Below are positions 1 to 9,226 of a DNA stretch of 64,000 nt, piece by piece. Position numbers and translations under genes: made by a program. The notes beneath the pieces are model-generated. The model did not search any database, was not told the origin of the DNA, and saw only the letters and a program-made list of their open reading frames with translations. This DNA comes from Bacteroidales bacterium UBA3824 (GTDB lineage: Bacteria > Bacteroidota > Bacteroidia > Bacteroidales > UBA3824), in assembly GCA_002393195.1 (NCBI GenBank), contig DGIK01000224.1, positions 1 to 64,000 on the forward strand, in the 5' to 3' direction. Positions within the stretch are counted from its first letter, which is position 1, and every line of letters begins with the position of its first letter.

Positions 1-491
1 GTAAGTCCGTTGGGCTGCAACCACAGATTGGCGGCTATGTCGGAGCCAACTATCGCAAACGGCACTCCCGTGGCGTCTCGCAGCATGTATTCGCCTAAGA
101 TTACGTTGTTGGGGATGTCGCAGACTTGCGCGTACCATTCGTCAACGCCCTTGATGGTGGCGATGTACTGGTAATTGTCGTATTGGAACAGAGCCGTCTC
201 CTCCACCGTAAATGACACGGCGTCAATTCCTTCGATGTCGGAGAGTTGGCGGCGTACATTGTCGTCCATCGTGAATGATTTGCCCTTTGTGGCGGTGATT
301 TTGAGGTCGGGGTCAAACTGATTGACCATCGAGCTGATTATGGAATCAAACCCGTTGAACACTGACAATATCACCACCAACGCCGCCGACATGCCCGCCA
401 CGCCCAATATGGCGATGAACGAGATGACATTGACGAGGCTCAGCTTGCGCGAAAACAAGTACCTCCGGGCTATGTGGGCGGCAAGGTGCAT
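1..491 (-). CDS. ABC transporter permease, FtsX/LolC-LolE type (3' end outside window)
   Basis: Only the first 163 residues are present; the gene runs off the left edge. The reading frame starts with ATG at 491 (MHLAAHIARRYLFSRK), followed by a strong membrane helix (residues about 19-42, ending in VILSVFNGFDSII) and then a periplasmic-type region. The motif A-RYLFSRK, the single N-terminal helix and the large MacB-like periplasmic domain are typical of permeases of the LolCE/MacB/FtsX families, which act in the inner membrane on lipoprotein release or export. It begins 6 bp after the methyltransferase gene and belongs to the rbfA-methyltransferase-permease run; an rbfA-permease neighbourhood is common in Bacteroidota. 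The ATPase partner is not in view. Substrate unknown. Confidence 0.75.
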   Translation of the reverse strand, partial: MHLAAHIARRYLFSRKLSLVNVISFIAILGVAGMSAALVVILSVFNGFDSIISSMVNQFDPDLKITATKGKSFTMDDNVRRQLSDIEGIDAVSFTVEETALFQYDNYQYIATIKGVDEWYAQVCDIPNNVILGEYMLRDATGVPFAIVGSDIAANLWLQPNGL

Positions 492-497
492 GGTGTT

Positions 498-1310
498 TTA
501 TTTGATGGCTTTTACGATGAGTCCTGTGCCGGTCTTGTGTGTCGTGATGGTGTCTATCCAATTGAGGATGAACGCCCACGGATATACCACGATGTAATAT
601 GGTATCAGCAATAGGAGCAACGCTTTGGAGGCATTTACCATGATGATGGGCCATTTCATCGAGAGCGTCCATGCGATGGAGCCGGGCGTGCCGTATGAAT
701 ATTTGGCTTCGATGTCAGAAAATCCGGCGTTGCGGAGTTTTTGCTGGATGTCGTCGATATTGTAGCCGTCGCGGACGTGTTCGTCGATGAAAGAATGTTC
801 GTGTTCGTCGTGCACGTCGGAGCCGCCTTGGTCGGATGGCGTGGATATGAGCAACACGCCGCCTTTGCGGAGCGACTGGCAGAGGTTTTGGAAAACTTTT
901 TCGTCTTCCAAAATATGCTCCATCACGTCCACAGACAGCACGAGGTCGTATGTGTCGGGCTGCGAAAATTCGGTGAGGTCGGCGTATTGGAACTTCACGC
1001 GGTCGCCGCGTCCAATTTTGGTGAAGAATTGGTTGCAGTCGTCTATCTGTTCCTGCTTGACGTCAACGCCGAGGATTTGGGCTTTTTTCAGGTACGACGA
1101 TACAAAAAAGTCGTACTGACCGTATCCGCTGCCTGCGTCGAGCATTCTGATCTCGTCGTTGCGGCGGCTGCGGTAGAGGTTTTTGATTTCGCGCTTGATG
1201 TACCACGCCCTCAGCAGCAGGAGGTCGAGCAGCCTGTAAAACAGTTTGCGCATCCACGCCGCCTTGTTGAAGATGTTGCCAAGGGTCTTTTTTACGGGAT
1301 CGTACTGCAT
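498..1310 (-). CDS. Class I SAM-dependent methyltransferase with C-terminal membrane segment
   Basis: 270 residues. Motif I of the Rossmann-type methyltransferases is clear (MLDAGSGYGQYDFF, about residues 56-69), followed by an acidic residue ending strand 2 (LGVDVKQEQ), the motif DLVLSVDVMEHILED, and LRKGGVLLISTPS. These give a UbiE/Methyltransf_11 fold. The last 60 residues hold hydrophobic stretches (ALLLLLIPYYIVVYPWAFIL), so the protein is probably membrane attached, which would suit a lipid, quinone or polysaccharide substrate; the substrate cannot be told from sequence. ATG at 1310 is 2 bp from the rbfA stop, so the genes are co-transcribed. Confidence 0.75.
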   Translation of the reverse strand: MQYDPVKKTLGNIFNKAAWMRKLFYRLLDLLLLRAWYIKREIKNLYRSRRNDEIRMLDAGSGYGQYDFFVSSYLKKAQILGVDVKQEQIDDCNQFFTKIGRGDRVKFQYADLTEFSQPDTYDLVLSVDVMEHILEDEKVFQNLCQSLRKGGVLLISTPSDQGGSDVHDEHEHSFIDEHVRDGYNIDDIQQKLRNAGFSDIEAKYSYGTPGSIAWTLSMKWPIIMVNASKALLLLLIPYYIVVYPWAFILNWIDTITTHKTGTGLIVKAIK

Positions 1311-1312
1311 GA

Positions 1313-1690
1313 TTATTCTTCGGGGGTGATTGCGTCGTCGGTGTTGGGTCGCTTGGCTTTTTCGAGGAGGTAGTTGATGCGCTCGGCATAGTCGAGGGAG
1401 TCGTCGAGGAAAAATTTGAGTTCGGGGATTATCCTCAATTGATGCCTCAATTCCTTGCCGAGAGCGTAGCGGATGTCCTTGGACTTCTTCTCGATGAGGT
1501 CGAAAGTGTCCTTGCGCTTGTCGGCGGGGAATATCGATACGTAAAGCCGCGCCTCGGCGAGGTCGGGCGTTATCCTCGTTTCCGTAACCGAAACCATCGC
1601 CCCCGGATATTGGGCGGCGTTGAAGAGGAAATAATTTGCCGCCTCTTTCTGCACGAGACGGCTCACTTTATTTTGTCTTGTTGTGTCCAT
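1313..1690 (-). CDS. rbfA: Ribosome-binding factor A
   Basis: 125 residues. RbfA is a KH-type protein that helps mature the 30S subunit and the 16S rRNA 5' end, and is needed in the cold. Recognisable are the N-terminal RQNKVSRLVQKEAANYF, the segment MVSVTETRITPDLAEARLYVSIFP and the C-terminal IIPELKFFLDDSLDYAERINYLL. A longer frame opens at 1714, but that codon lies inside the predicted promoter, so ATG at 1690 (MDTTRQNK) is preferred; this also gives the usual RbfA length. First gene of the rbfA-methyltransferase-permease run. Confidence 0.93.
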   Translation of the reverse strand: MDTTRQNKVSRLVQKEAANYFLFNAAQYPGAMVSVTETRITPDLAEARLYVSIFPADKRKDTFDLIEKKSKDIRYALGKELRHQLRIIPELKFFLDDSLDYAERINYLLEKAKRPNTDDAITPEE

Positions 1691-1713
1691 TGCTGTTTTT
1701 CTTAAATTTGGCA

Positions 1714-1743
1714 CAAAGGTATATTTTTTGTATGATAAACAAA
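1714..1743 (-). promoter_or_regulatory. Promoter for rbfA (Bacteroidota type)
   Basis: On the minus strand a TACCTTTG box (1714-1721) follows an upstream TTTG (1740-1743) after 18 bp. The box matches the Bacteroidota -7 consensus TAnnTTTG; the spacer is 1 bp short of the usual 19-21. It lies between the stop of the GmrSD gene and rbfA, so rbfA need not depend on the ATP synthase or GmrSD transcripts. Confidence 0.6.
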
Positions 1744-1745
1744 AA

Positions 1746-3428
1746 TTATTGTGTGAAATCTATTTTCCAAATACTCTTTGCACAATCACTCATATACTGC
1801 TGACGTTTGTTTATAGATTCTCCGTTCCATTCCGCATAATGCTCGGGAATTGATTTCGTTGTTTCAAAATTTGACCGCGTGTATACAACCTTTTTTTCTT
1901 CGTATGATCTATTTTCGACTCCTCTATTGTAATTCTTTTCAAGTAAACATATATTGCCAAGTCGATAAATAAGTGAATCAAAGTCATAATTGTTTTCACC
2001 CCATTCTTCACCTGGGTTTTGTGGCAGAATATGTTCTATCGTATCTGTTTCACTATTGGATGATATATCTCGTGTGCCCCCTTTGAATCTTTCATACTTA
2101 CCAAGAATATACTTGACAATTTTGTTATTTCTTGAATTATCAACAAAACTTTTAGTTGAAAAAGAATTAACAAATTCATTGTCATCTACATATACCTCTC
2201 TTAGTTGTGATTTTGAATATGTACCACTATTTGAAATTTGTGTTGCAATATTATTATAAATTCGCTCAATGTCATTCGGATTTTTTCCACAAATGACATT
2301 ATAACGGAATCCAACAACGACAATATCTTTCAATAACCTTTCAAACATCGATATGTCCAGATGTTTATACGCTGCCATCAATAATGAAAACGGTTGTCTC
2401 ATATTGAAATCCCTCAACAAACCGATATTTTCAGATATTTCACGGTTACCATGCCATAATTCATCATTGGCATCACGCAGAGCCATGTAAACATCGCTGT
2501 ATCCTAGCATTTCTGTTACCAAAGCAAAAACTTCGACATCCTTTTTTATCGAATCTCTAATTGCTTTGAATAGGTCGTTTGCACGTACTGTTTTATGTTT
2601 AGAATTCCAGTAATACCTAATAAAATCGGGTAATCTTTCAGCTTGAATGTTTTTTGTCAAATCAGACCACTTCCTTTCAAGAATTAAAATTCTATCAGGA
2701 TGTTGAGATGTGTTGTCAACTAAGGAAAATAGGTAATTCTTCAACAGGTCGGCAGATGACAATTTAACTCCACGAGCATTTAAAGTTTCAAAGACTTTAA
2801 ATGCGTTCATTTCATCAGTTACTCTAATTGTTGTAAAATATAAATTATCAACAATATATGTAATTAACTCCGCGTACTCTTTTCCTGTCTTATACTTATT
2901 GACCAGTTGTTTTTCGTACCATTCAAAACACTTTTTCATAAGTTTTTCTGTGTAAGAAGTATTGCGGTATTTTAGCTCGCCTAATTTGACAATATATTCC
3001 TTATAGTATCCATCGTTATTCCTGTTAAGAACCAAAATATTGTCATATTCTAACGATACAGGATCTACATTACCAATGTATGTGTCTTTCAGCGTTTGAA
3101 CTCGTTGCGAATTTTCTTGAACTTCCTCGCCCTTGTTAATCAATTTCTGAATAGATTTGATTGCTGCCAAAATTATCATAGTAATGGTAATAAAACGTTG
3201 TTGTCCATCAATAATGAGACAATTCTTGCTGTCATTCACCTGCAGCACCAAATATCCCATATAATGTTGGGTCTTCTCAGCATAGATATTTTCAATATCA
3301 TGCCATAAATCATCCCATTGTTCTATTTCCCAAGAGTAATCTCTTTGGAACTTTGGGATGATATATTTACCACCGCTTCTGATCAAAGCACTAAAATTGG
3401 CAGTCGTTGAGTCTTGAATTCCGTACAT
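1746..3428 (-). CDS. GmrSD-type restriction protein (DUF262 + DUF1524)
   Basis: 560 residues. The N-terminal DUF262 (GmrS-like) domain shows YIIPKFQRDYSWE near residue 22 and the signature IDGQQRFITI near residue 75; DUF262 is a ParB-like NTP-using domain. The C-terminal DUF1524 (GmrD-like) domain has the His-Me-type motif DTIEHILPQNPGEEW and LGNICLLEKNYNRG. Single-chain GmrS-GmrD fusions are type IV, modification-dependent restriction enzymes against phage DNA with modified cytosines; relatives occur in other defence systems. A longer frame upstream of 3428 merely reads through the atpG end in another phase; MYGIQDSTTANFSAL at 3428 begins the conserved part. The gene is clearly more AT-rich than atpG and rbfA on either side, which suggests it was acquired. 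Confidence 0.85.
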   Translation of the reverse strand: MYGIQDSTTANFSALIRSGGKYIIPKFQRDYSWEIEQWDDLWHDIENIYAEKTQHYMGYLVLQVNDSKNCLIIDGQQRFITITMIILAAIKSIQKLINKGEEVQENSQRVQTLKDTYIGNVDPVSLEYDNILVLNRNNDGYYKEYIVKLGELKYRNTSYTEKLMKKCFEWYEKQLVNKYKTGKEYAELITYIVDNLYFTTIRVTDEMNAFKVFETLNARGVKLSSADLLKNYLFSLVDNTSQHPDRILILERKWSDLTKNIQAERLPDFIRYYWNSKHKTVRANDLFKAIRDSIKKDVEVFALVTEMLGYSDVYMALRDANDELWHGNREISENIGLLRDFNMRQPFSLLMAAYKHLDISMFERLLKDIVVVGFRYNVICGKNPNDIERIYNNIATQISNSGTYSKSQLREVYVDDNEFVNSFSTKSFVDNSRNNKIVKYILGKYERFKGGTRDISSNSETDTIEHILPQNPGEEWGENNYDFDSLIYRLGNICLLEKNYNRGVENRSYEEKKVVYTRSNFETTKSIPEHYAEWNGESINKRQQYMSDCAKSIWKIDFTQ

Positions 3429-3469
3429 AACCGTCAAGTATTGATTATTGTTTCCTATATTAATCCATC

Positions 3470-4348
3470 TTACGACGCATTTGCGCCGCTGACAATCTCG
3501 ATAATCTCGTTGGTAATCGACGCCTGACGAACCTTGTTGTATTGGAGGTTGAGGTCTTTGATGAGTTCGGTGGCGTTGTCGGTCGCCTTGTTCATGGCGG
3601 TCATACGCGCACCTTGCTCGCCTGCAAAACTCTCCGCCAACGATGCAAACAGCGTGAGTTTCAGCCATTGTGGTATCAACGATTTTACGATGCTGTCCTT
3701 GTCGGGCTCAAAGATGTAATCTGACCTATACTTGTTGGTGTTGGCAGATTTCACAGCCTCAAACTTCAACGGAAGATAACTCCTGTCGCTCACATTCTGC
3801 ACAGCTGGATTTACAAACTCATTGAATACCAACCTGATGCTGTCAAAAACTTCCTCCTCATAAAGTTTAGTAACCTCGGCGGCAATAGCCGACGAAGTGG
3901 CAAAATCCACCTTGTCGATGGCGTCGATGTCGCTCTTGTAAACCGCAAAGCCCGCCTTGGAAAGAAGTTCGGTGATTTTGCGGCCGATGGTGTAGAATTT
4001 GACGGTAACATTGGGATTTGCAGCCTTTTCGCGGGCGACGAGAGCCGTGCAATACTTGAAGATGTTGCTATTGAAACCGCCGCAGAGTCCCTTGTTGGAA
4101 CTTACAGCGATGACGAGGACATTGTGCACGTCGCGTTTGGCGGTGTAGATATTGTCGTCGTCCTCCGCCAAATTTTCGGAAAGTTCTGCCAAAACCTCCT
4201 GCATCTTGTTTTTATACGGCACAATCTTCGATACAAAATTTTGCGCCTTTCTGAGTTTGGCAGCCGCCACCATCTTCATCGCCGATGTTATCTGTCGGGT
4301 CGATGTTACGGAGGCTATCCTGCCGCGTATTTCCTTCAAGTTTGCCAT
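3470..4348 (-). CDS. atpG: ATP synthase F1 gamma subunit
   Basis: 292 residues, normal length. Gamma forms the central stalk coiled coil turning in the alpha3-beta3 ring. The N-terminal helix (LKEIRGRIASVTSTRQITSAMKMVAAAKL) and the C-terminal helix (RMTAMNKATDNATELIKDLNLQYNKVRQASITNEIIEIVSGA) are the two conserved parts of the family. Last gene of the minus-strand ATP synthase run, separated from atpA by 288 bp that hold a large inverted repeat. Confidence 0.97.
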   Translation of the reverse strand: MANLKEIRGRIASVTSTRQITSAMKMVAAAKLRKAQNFVSKIVPYKNKMQEVLAELSENLAEDDDNIYTAKRDVHNVLVIAVSSNKGLCGGFNSNIFKYCTALVAREKAANPNVTVKFYTIGRKITELLSKAGFAVYKSDIDAIDKVDFATSSAIAAEVTKLYEEEVFDSIRLVFNEFVNPAVQNVSDRSYLPLKFEAVKSANTNKYRSDYIFEPDKDSIVKSLIPQWLKLTLFASLAESFAGEQGARMTAMNKATDNATELIKDLNLQYNKVRQASITNEIIEIVSGANAS

Positions 4349-4388
4349 TGTCGCAAATCTAAATTAGTTACCAACAAAAATTGTATGT

Positions 4389-4570
4389 GTGCGCCGGCTT
4401 GCGCCGACTTTTTTTATCCAAAAATTAAAAGAATTGGGAAGAATTAAAAGAATGGATTTCTGAGCAAAAATATTTTTGATTCCAATTTCATCACAATGAT
4501 AAAATTCTTTTAATTCTTTATCCTTCTTTTAATTTTTGGTTATAAAAACCAACGCCGCAAGGCGGTGGTT
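4389..4570. repeat. Intergenic palindromic element (copy 1), between atpG and atpA
   Basis: Two 36-base arms in inverted orientation, 4418-4453 and 4504-4539, match at about 31 of 36 positions and are built of (aattaaaaga) units. Outside them lie short GC-rich hairpin sequences (cgccggcttgcgccg near 4392; cgccgcaaggcgg near 4553). The same plan is seen at 24501-24676, with right-arm similarity at 22593-22633. In transcripts it would fold as one long hairpin, which could slow or stop transcription between atpA and atpG. Confidence 0.75.
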
Positions 4571-4636
4571 GATGTAAAAAATTGCGGCGGGCAGTATCGC
4601 ACCGCCGCATTTCAGAGGATGAGAGATAAATGATTC

Positions 4637-6220
4637 TTATTGTTTGTAATTGGCGGCTACGTCGGCTGCCAAAGTCTCGATGGCCTTGGTGATGTCATCG
4701 TTGATTGTGCCCTTGGAGAGCGGTTCGAGAACGTCCTTCTTGTGAGTTACCTCCAATTTTTCGAGGAACTCTTTCTCAAATTCGCGCACCTTGTCGAGCG
4801 GAACATCCTTCATCAGATTGTGCGTACCACAATAGAGGATTGCAATCTGTTGCTCCACGCGGTAGGGCGAATATTGCGGCTGTTTGAGGATTTCCACGTT
4901 GCGGCGACCTTTTTCGAGCACGGCAACTGTGGCGGCATCGAGGTCGGAGCCGAATTTGGAGAACGCCTCCAACTCGCGGAACTGAGCCTGATCCAATTTC
5001 AACGTACCTGCCACTTTCTTCATCGCCTTGATTTGCGCGCTACCGCCCACACGCGACACCGAGATGCCGACATTGATGGCGGGACGCACACCGGCGTTGA
5101 AGAGGTTGGATTCCAAGAATATCTGACCGTCGGTGATGGAAATCACATTGGTCGGGATGTACGCCGAAACGTCGCCTGCCTGAGTCTCGATAATAGGCAA
5201 CGCCGTCAATGAGCCGCCGCCCTTCAGCATCGGGCGTATTGACTCGGGCACGTCGTTCATATTCTTTACCACTTCGTCGTTGTCGATAATCTTTGCCGCA
5301 CGTTCCAAAAGACGTGAGTGCAGATAGAACACGTCGCCCGGGTAAGCCTCACGTCCCGGCGGCCTGCGGAGGAGCAACGACACTTCGCGGTACGACACAG
5401 CCTGTTTGCTCAGGTCGTCGTACACGATGAGCGCGGCGCGACCCGTATCGCGGAAAAATTCGCCGATGGCAGCACCCGCGTATGGCGCGTAATACTGCAA
5501 TGCAGCCGGTTCGCTCGCCGTAGCCGATACGATGACTGTGTAAGGCATTGCGCCCTTCTCCTCCAATGTCTTGGCGATGGAGGCTACTGTGGAGCCCTTC
5601 TGGCCTATCGCCACATAAATACAATAGACGGGCGTACCCTTGTCGTAAAATTCTTTTTGGTTGATGATTGTGTCGAGGGCAATCGCCGACTTGCCGGTCT
5701 GACGGTCGCCGATGATAAGTTCGCGCTGTCCGCGTCCGATGGGAATCATCGCGTCGATGGCCTTGATACCAGTCTGCAACGGCTCTTTCACCGGCTGGCG
5801 GTACAACACGCCCGGAGCCTTGCGTTCCAGCGGCATATTGTATAGTTCGCCGGCAATCTCGCCCTTGCCGTCGAGAGGTTCGCCGAGGGTGTTTATGACG
5901 CGCCCGAGCAATCCTTCTCCGACATTGATGGAGGCAATCTTGCCCGTGCGCTTTACCTGCGAACCCTCATGGATGTCGTCGGACGGGCCGAGTAGCACCG
6001 CTCCCACGTTGTCTTCTTCGAGGTTGAGCACGATGCCCTTGACACCGTTTTCAAACTCTATCATCTCGCTCGCCTGCACATTGGACAATCCGTAAATGAG
6101 CGCAGTACCGTCCGCCACTTGCAATACGGAGCCCACCTCGTTGAGGGAGACCTCCGTCTCTATGCCTTGCAACTGACGCTTGATGATTTCGGATACTTCG
6201 CCCGCTTTGATAGAAGCCAT
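4637..6220 (-). CDS. atpA: ATP synthase F1 alpha subunit
   Basis: 527 residues. Non-catalytic nucleotide-binding subunit of F1. Visible are the P-loop GDRQTGKS (near residue 170), [17 protein letters not shown], the alpha signature [46 protein letters not shown], and the Arg-containing [19 protein letters not shown] at 6220 follows atpH by 23 bp, so they form one transcript. No frameshift or missing motif. Confidence 0.98.
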   Translation of the reverse strand: MASIKAGEVSEIIKRQLQGIETEVSLNEVGSVLQVADGTALIYGLSNVQASEMIEFENGVKGIVLNLEEDNVGAVLLGPSDDIHEGSQVKRTGKIASINVGEGLLGRVINTLGEPLDGKGEIAGELYNMPLERKAPGVLYRQPVKEPLQTGIKAIDAMIPIGRGQRELIIGDRQTGKSAIALDTIINQKEFYDKGTPVYCIYVAIGQKGSTVASIAKTLEEKGAMPYTVIVSATASEPAALQYYAPYAGAAIGEFFRDTGRAALIVYDDLSKQAVSYREVSLLLRRPPGREAYPGDVFYLHSRLLERAAKIIDNDEVVKNMNDVPESIRPMLKGGGSLTALPIIETQAGDVSAYIPTNVISITDGQIFLESNLFNAGVRPAINVGISVSRVGGSAQIKAMKKVAGTLKLDQAQFRELEAFSKFGSDLDAATVAVLEKGRRNVEILKQPQYSPYRVEQQIAILYCGTHNLMKDVPLDKVREFEKEFLEKLEVTHKKDVLEPLSKGTINDDITKAIETLAADVAANYKQ

Positions 6221-6243
6221 AGTTGTTTGAGTATTTAGTATTT

Positions 6244-6780
6244 TTACTTTAAATTTTCCTTTATTTTCGCGAGTTGTGTCCTCACGCTCGCGTCATAGAC
6301 CTTGTCGTCCACCTGAACGATAAGGCCGCCGATGATTGCGGGGTCTATCTTGACGCTGAGTTCCACGTTGGAGCCGCCGCCTACTTCGAGGGCGAGTTGT
6401 TTGACACGCTCCTTCACCTGTCCCGACGTCTCTACCGCCGAGGTGATTTGGACGCGCTTGATGTTCTTGCTCCGTGCATAAAACTCGGCGAAATTAAGGC
6501 ACACCATCCGCAGGAAGTTTTCGCGCTTGTTTTTGACAAGCACCTTGAAAAACTCCACCGTCAACGCGTTGAAATGCTCCTTGAAGAGGTTGTCGAATAT
6601 CTCAACCTTCTTGCTGTCTGCCACGACGGGGCTTTCGAGCAGAGCCTTGAAGTCCTGCGACGAATTTACACAGGCAAGTAGCGACGCCATATCCGAACGT
6701 ACCGCGTCCTCGCTGTGCGCCTCCTCCGCCGCCTGCAACAATGCCTTGGCGTACCTCACCGATATTTTGCTATCGTTCAT
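6244..6780 (-). CDS. atpH: ATP synthase F1 delta subunit
   Basis: 178 residues, the normal length of the delta/OSCP subunit that joins F1 to the peripheral stalk. Conserved features are the N-terminal [18 protein letters not shown] and the C-terminal [33 protein letters not shown], which fits the family ending (GG-x-x-(I/V)-x-(I/V)-x-x-D-x-x-D-x-S). It lies between atpF (21 bp) and atpA (23 bp). Confidence 0.95.
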   Translation of the reverse strand: MNDSKISVRYAKALLQAAEEAHSEDAVRSDMASLLACVNSSQDFKALLESPVVADSKKVEIFDNLFKEHFNALTVEFFKVLVKNKRENFLRMVCLNFAEFYARSKNIKRVQITSAVETSGQVKERVKQLALEVGGGSNVELSVKIDPAIIGGLIVQVDDKVYDASVRTQLAKIKENLK

Positions 6781-6801
6781 AGTTGGCTAAGATTATTATA
6801 A

Positions 6802-7296
6802 TTAGTTGAGACTAATGTTCTTGACAAGTTCCTCTACGTACTCGCCTTGTTTTGCCTCGGTGCTGAGTTCGCGGCGGAGGATTTTTTCGGCGATGCCCAC
6901 CGAGAGTTCCGCAACCTTGCTCTGGAGTTCTGCCTTGGCGGCCTCCTTCTCAGCCTCGATTTCCTGACGCGCCGATTGGATTATCTTGTCTGCCTCCGCC
7001 TTGGCTGCGCTCTGGGCCTCGGCTACAATCTTGTCCTTGGTCTCCTTCGCCTCGCGGAGCATCGCCTCGCGCTCGGCACGCGCCTGACGCATAATCTCCT
7101 CGTTCTCAGCGGTCATCTTCTCCATCTGAGCCTTGGCTGCGTTGGCGGAATCGAGGGACTTGGCAATCTCGTCCTCGCGGTCCTGTATCATTTTCAGGAG
7201 GGGCTTCCACGCAAACTTTTTGAGTAGCAACAGCAATATCGTGAACGATACCACCATCCAAAATAGAAGCCCGAAATCCGGAATCACTAAATCCAT
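6802..7296 (-). CDS. atpF: ATP synthase F0 b subunit
   Basis: 164 residues. One N-terminal membrane helix (FGLLFWMVVSFTILLLLLKKFAWKP, residues about 8-32, with the usual W-KP at its end), then a long charged, Ala/Glu/Lys-rich helix (residues 35-140) that forms the dimeric peripheral stalk; a single b gene, not a b/b' pair. Located 93 bp downstream of atpE and 21 bp upstream of atpH. Confidence 0.95.
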   Translation of the reverse strand: MDLVIPDFGLLFWMVVSFTILLLLLKKFAWKPLLKMIQDREDEIAKSLDSANAAKAQMEKMTAENEEIMRQARAEREAMLREAKETKDKIVAEAQSAAKAEADKIIQSARQEIEAEKEAAKAELQSKVAELSVGIAEKILRRELSTEAKQGEYVEELVKNISLN

Positions 7297-7389
7297 ATCA
7301 ATTTCTTTTTTACAAGTTTCAAATAAGTATTCTGCCCTTTGCCAACCGCATCGCGGCAGAATACCATTTCTTGATTAGAATCCGCCTCA

Positions 7390-7656
7390 TTAGAGGATTA
7401 CCAACAGACAGCAAACCACAGCGAAGAAGGCAACACCTTCCACGAGTGCTGCGGCAACGATCATATTGGAACGGATGTCGCCAACAGATTCAGGCTGACG
7501 TGCGATGGCCTCCATTGCGGAAGAACCAATCTTGCCAATGCCAAGACCTGCGCCCAATACTGCGAGGCCGGCACCTACGCCTGCACCAAAATGCGCCATA
7601 AATGACGGATCCTGTACGCCGTCGAGCAAGATGCTCAAAATGTTCATAAGTGTCAT
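7390..7656 (-). CDS. atpE: ATP synthase F0 c subunit
   Basis: 88 residues forming a hairpin of two helices (GAGVGAGLAVLGAGLGIGKI; NMIVAAALVEGVAFFAVVCC) joined by the polar loop ARQPE. The ion-binding carboxylate is the Glu of ALVEGVAFF. The residues that mark sodium-specific rings (Gln in helix 1, Ser/Thr after the Glu) are not present: by alignment from the ARQPE loop they are Ile and Gly. A proton ring is therefore the likelier reading. It lies 103 bp from atpB, the gap holding a perfect palindrome. Confidence 0.95.
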   Translation of the reverse strand: MTLMNILSILLDGVQDPSFMAHFGAGVGAGLAVLGAGLGIGKIGSSAMEAIARQPESVGDIRSNMIVAAALVEGVAFFAVVCCLLVIL

Positions 7657-7708
7657 ATCTGTAACTATTTATGATTATTAATAATAAAAATTGTCTAATT
7701 CGTTTGTC

Positions 7709-7754
7709 GTTTGAGACGCACGGCGATTGTTTGAGACGCACGGCCGTGCGTCTC
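7709..7754. repeat. Palindromic REP-like sequence with direct repeat, between atpB and atpE
   Basis: The motif gtttgagacgcacggc occurs twice in tandem (7709 and 7729), and the second copy runs into a perfect 22-bp palindrome at 7733-7754 (gagacgcac-ggcc-gtgcgtctc). Related GC-rich palindromes of the form gtagggacg...cgtccctac are at 50209-50236 and, degraded, at 15842-15870. It lies in the leader between two cotranscribed genes and could act as an mRNA processing or stability hairpin. Confidence 0.7.
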
Positions 7755-7759
7755 TACGT

Positions 7760-8857
7760 TTAATGTGCGACCTCTACCGCTTTCTCTTCATGTTCGCCGC
7801 CGACAGCCATGCTGAAATATATCGACGACAACAGCGTGAATACGTATGCCTGGATGAATGCAACGAGCAATTCAAGCAACGACATAAATATCGTGAACAC
7901 CACCGACACCGTAGCCACGCCGTAGCCCGCAGCCACCGACTTTGCGCCGAATATGAATATCAGCGAGTAGAAGCTCAGGGCGATGATATGGCCTGCGGTA
8001 ATGTTGGCAAAGAGACGAACCATAAGCACAATCGGCTTGGTGAATACGCCCATAATTTCCACGATAGGAATGATGGGCGGGCATTTGAGCCACAACGGCA
8101 CACCGTGAGGCCAGAAGATGTCTTGCCAATATTCCTTGTTGCCGGAGAATGTCGTTATTATAAAGGTAAACAATGCCAATACGCACGTTACAGCGATGTT
8201 GCCGGTGAGGTTGGCACCGCCGGGAAGTATCGGCACGAGGCCGAGAAGGTTGTTGATGAAAATGAAGAAAAACACTGTCATCAGGAACGGCATAAACCGG
8301 TCGCCGTTTTTCTTGCCGAGCGATGCGTATGCGATGTCGTCGCGCACAAAGAGCACCAACATCTCCACAGCATTATAAAAGCCGTGTGGAGCCTTGCCCG
8401 TGTTGCGCTGGTAATACTTCCTCATGCCGATGAATATAAAGCAAATCAGGCACATGCTGAATAGCATTGCAAATACATTTTTTGTAATCGAAAAGTCCCA
8501 CGGACGCTCGCCCGTAGATACCTCCACGATTTTTCCCTTGTTGGGTTCGGAGTCGCTTATCTTGAATCCCTCATACTCTGCGTGTCCGTGATGGAAGTTG
8601 GACGACATGAAGATATGGAATCCGCTTTGCTCACTATATAATATACACGGCAACGGCAGACTGAGATGGAAGTCGCCAAATGTTGCGATATGCCATTCGT
8701 AGGCATCGCCGATATGGTTCATGATGAAGGGTCCGGGGTTGAATGCCTCGCCGCTGCCCTCTCCGGCGGCTTCGTGTCCGCCATCTTCCTGCGCAAAAGT
8801 GGCGATTGACATCATCAGCATCAACGCCAACATCAGTATTTTTTTATGTAAATTCAT
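7760..8857 (-). CDS. atpB: ATP synthase F0 a subunit
   Basis: 365 residues, longer than the about 270 of E. coli because of an N-terminal extension. Residues 1-22 look like a cleavable signal peptide (MNLHKKILMLALMLMMSIA, then TFAQ-E), followed by a Gly/Glu-rich stretch and a periplasmic segment of about 110 residues before the first conserved helix; such extensions are known in Bacteroidota. The essential Arg of the proton path is in VLMVRLFANITAGHIIALSF; NLLGLVPILPGG and the C-terminal LLVAFIQAYVFTLLSSIYFSMA are family signatures. First gene of the visible ATP synthase run; no atpI, atpD or atpC adjoins it. Confidence 0.95.
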   Translation of the reverse strand: MNLHKKILMLALMLMMSIATFAQEDGGHEAAGEGSGEAFNPGPFIMNHIGDAYEWHIATFGDFHLSLPLPCILYSEQSGFHIFMSSNFHHGHAEYEGFKISDSEPNKGKIVEVSTGERPWDFSITKNVFAMLFSMCLICFIFIGMRKYYQRNTGKAPHGFYNAVEMLVLFVRDDIAYASLGKKNGDRFMPFLMTVFFFIFINNLLGLVPILPGGANLTGNIAVTCVLALFTFIITTFSGNKEYWQDIFWPHGVPLWLKCPPIIPIVEIMGVFTKPIVLMVRLFANITAGHIIALSFYSLIFIFGAKSVAAGYGVATVSVVFTIFMSLLELLVAFIQAYVFTLLSSIYFSMAVGGEHEEKAVEVAH

Positions 8858-9226
8858 AATTAACAGTCGATTTGCTATCCGTGATGATATGCTTTTTTTT
8901 GTTTCCTAAAATTAGAGAGGATTTTTGATATAAAAAAATTTTTTTTCAATTATTTAACAAGAATTTAACGACACCCACTAATAATACACTGTATGTCAGC
9001 CAAATATGATGTGAAATTTTTATTAATATTTTATTTGCGACAACTTGTCTTGCGCCCCGATTCCCGTCTGAATTACCTTGTGCATACAATTCCCCCTTAA
9101 CAATCTTTAACAACCGCTCTCCACGCCCCTACAAAGCCATTTCCATCAAATTTAGGCGGTTTTTCCTTTGAGAAACCCTTATTATATTTTGTTATCATAA
9201 AACAACGACTATGTTATAAAAAAATA
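8858..9226. other. AT-rich intergenic region between divergent atpB and the 9302 gene
   Basis: About 370 bp upstream of atpB, very AT-rich, with no open frame of coding character, tRNA or strong hairpin. The atp promoter (minus strand) should lie here, but I could not find a convincing CAAAnnTA/CAAA pair, so its position is left open. Confidence 0.5.

Noticed and set aside
1746..3668. N-terminal extension of the GmrSD gene to 3668
   Set aside because: The extra 80 codons are the antisense-phase reading of atpG's end and show low-complexity Arg/Gln-rich sequence; the conserved protein starts at 3428.
7390..7656. Sodium-type c ring
   Set aside because: Residues needed for sodium binding (Gln in helix 1, Ser/Thr after the Glu) are Ile and Gly here.
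7727..8464. 245-codon plus-strand frame with His-rich product
   Set aside because: Antisense to atpB; composition (His, Arg, Tyr) is an artefact of reading membrane-protein codons backwards.
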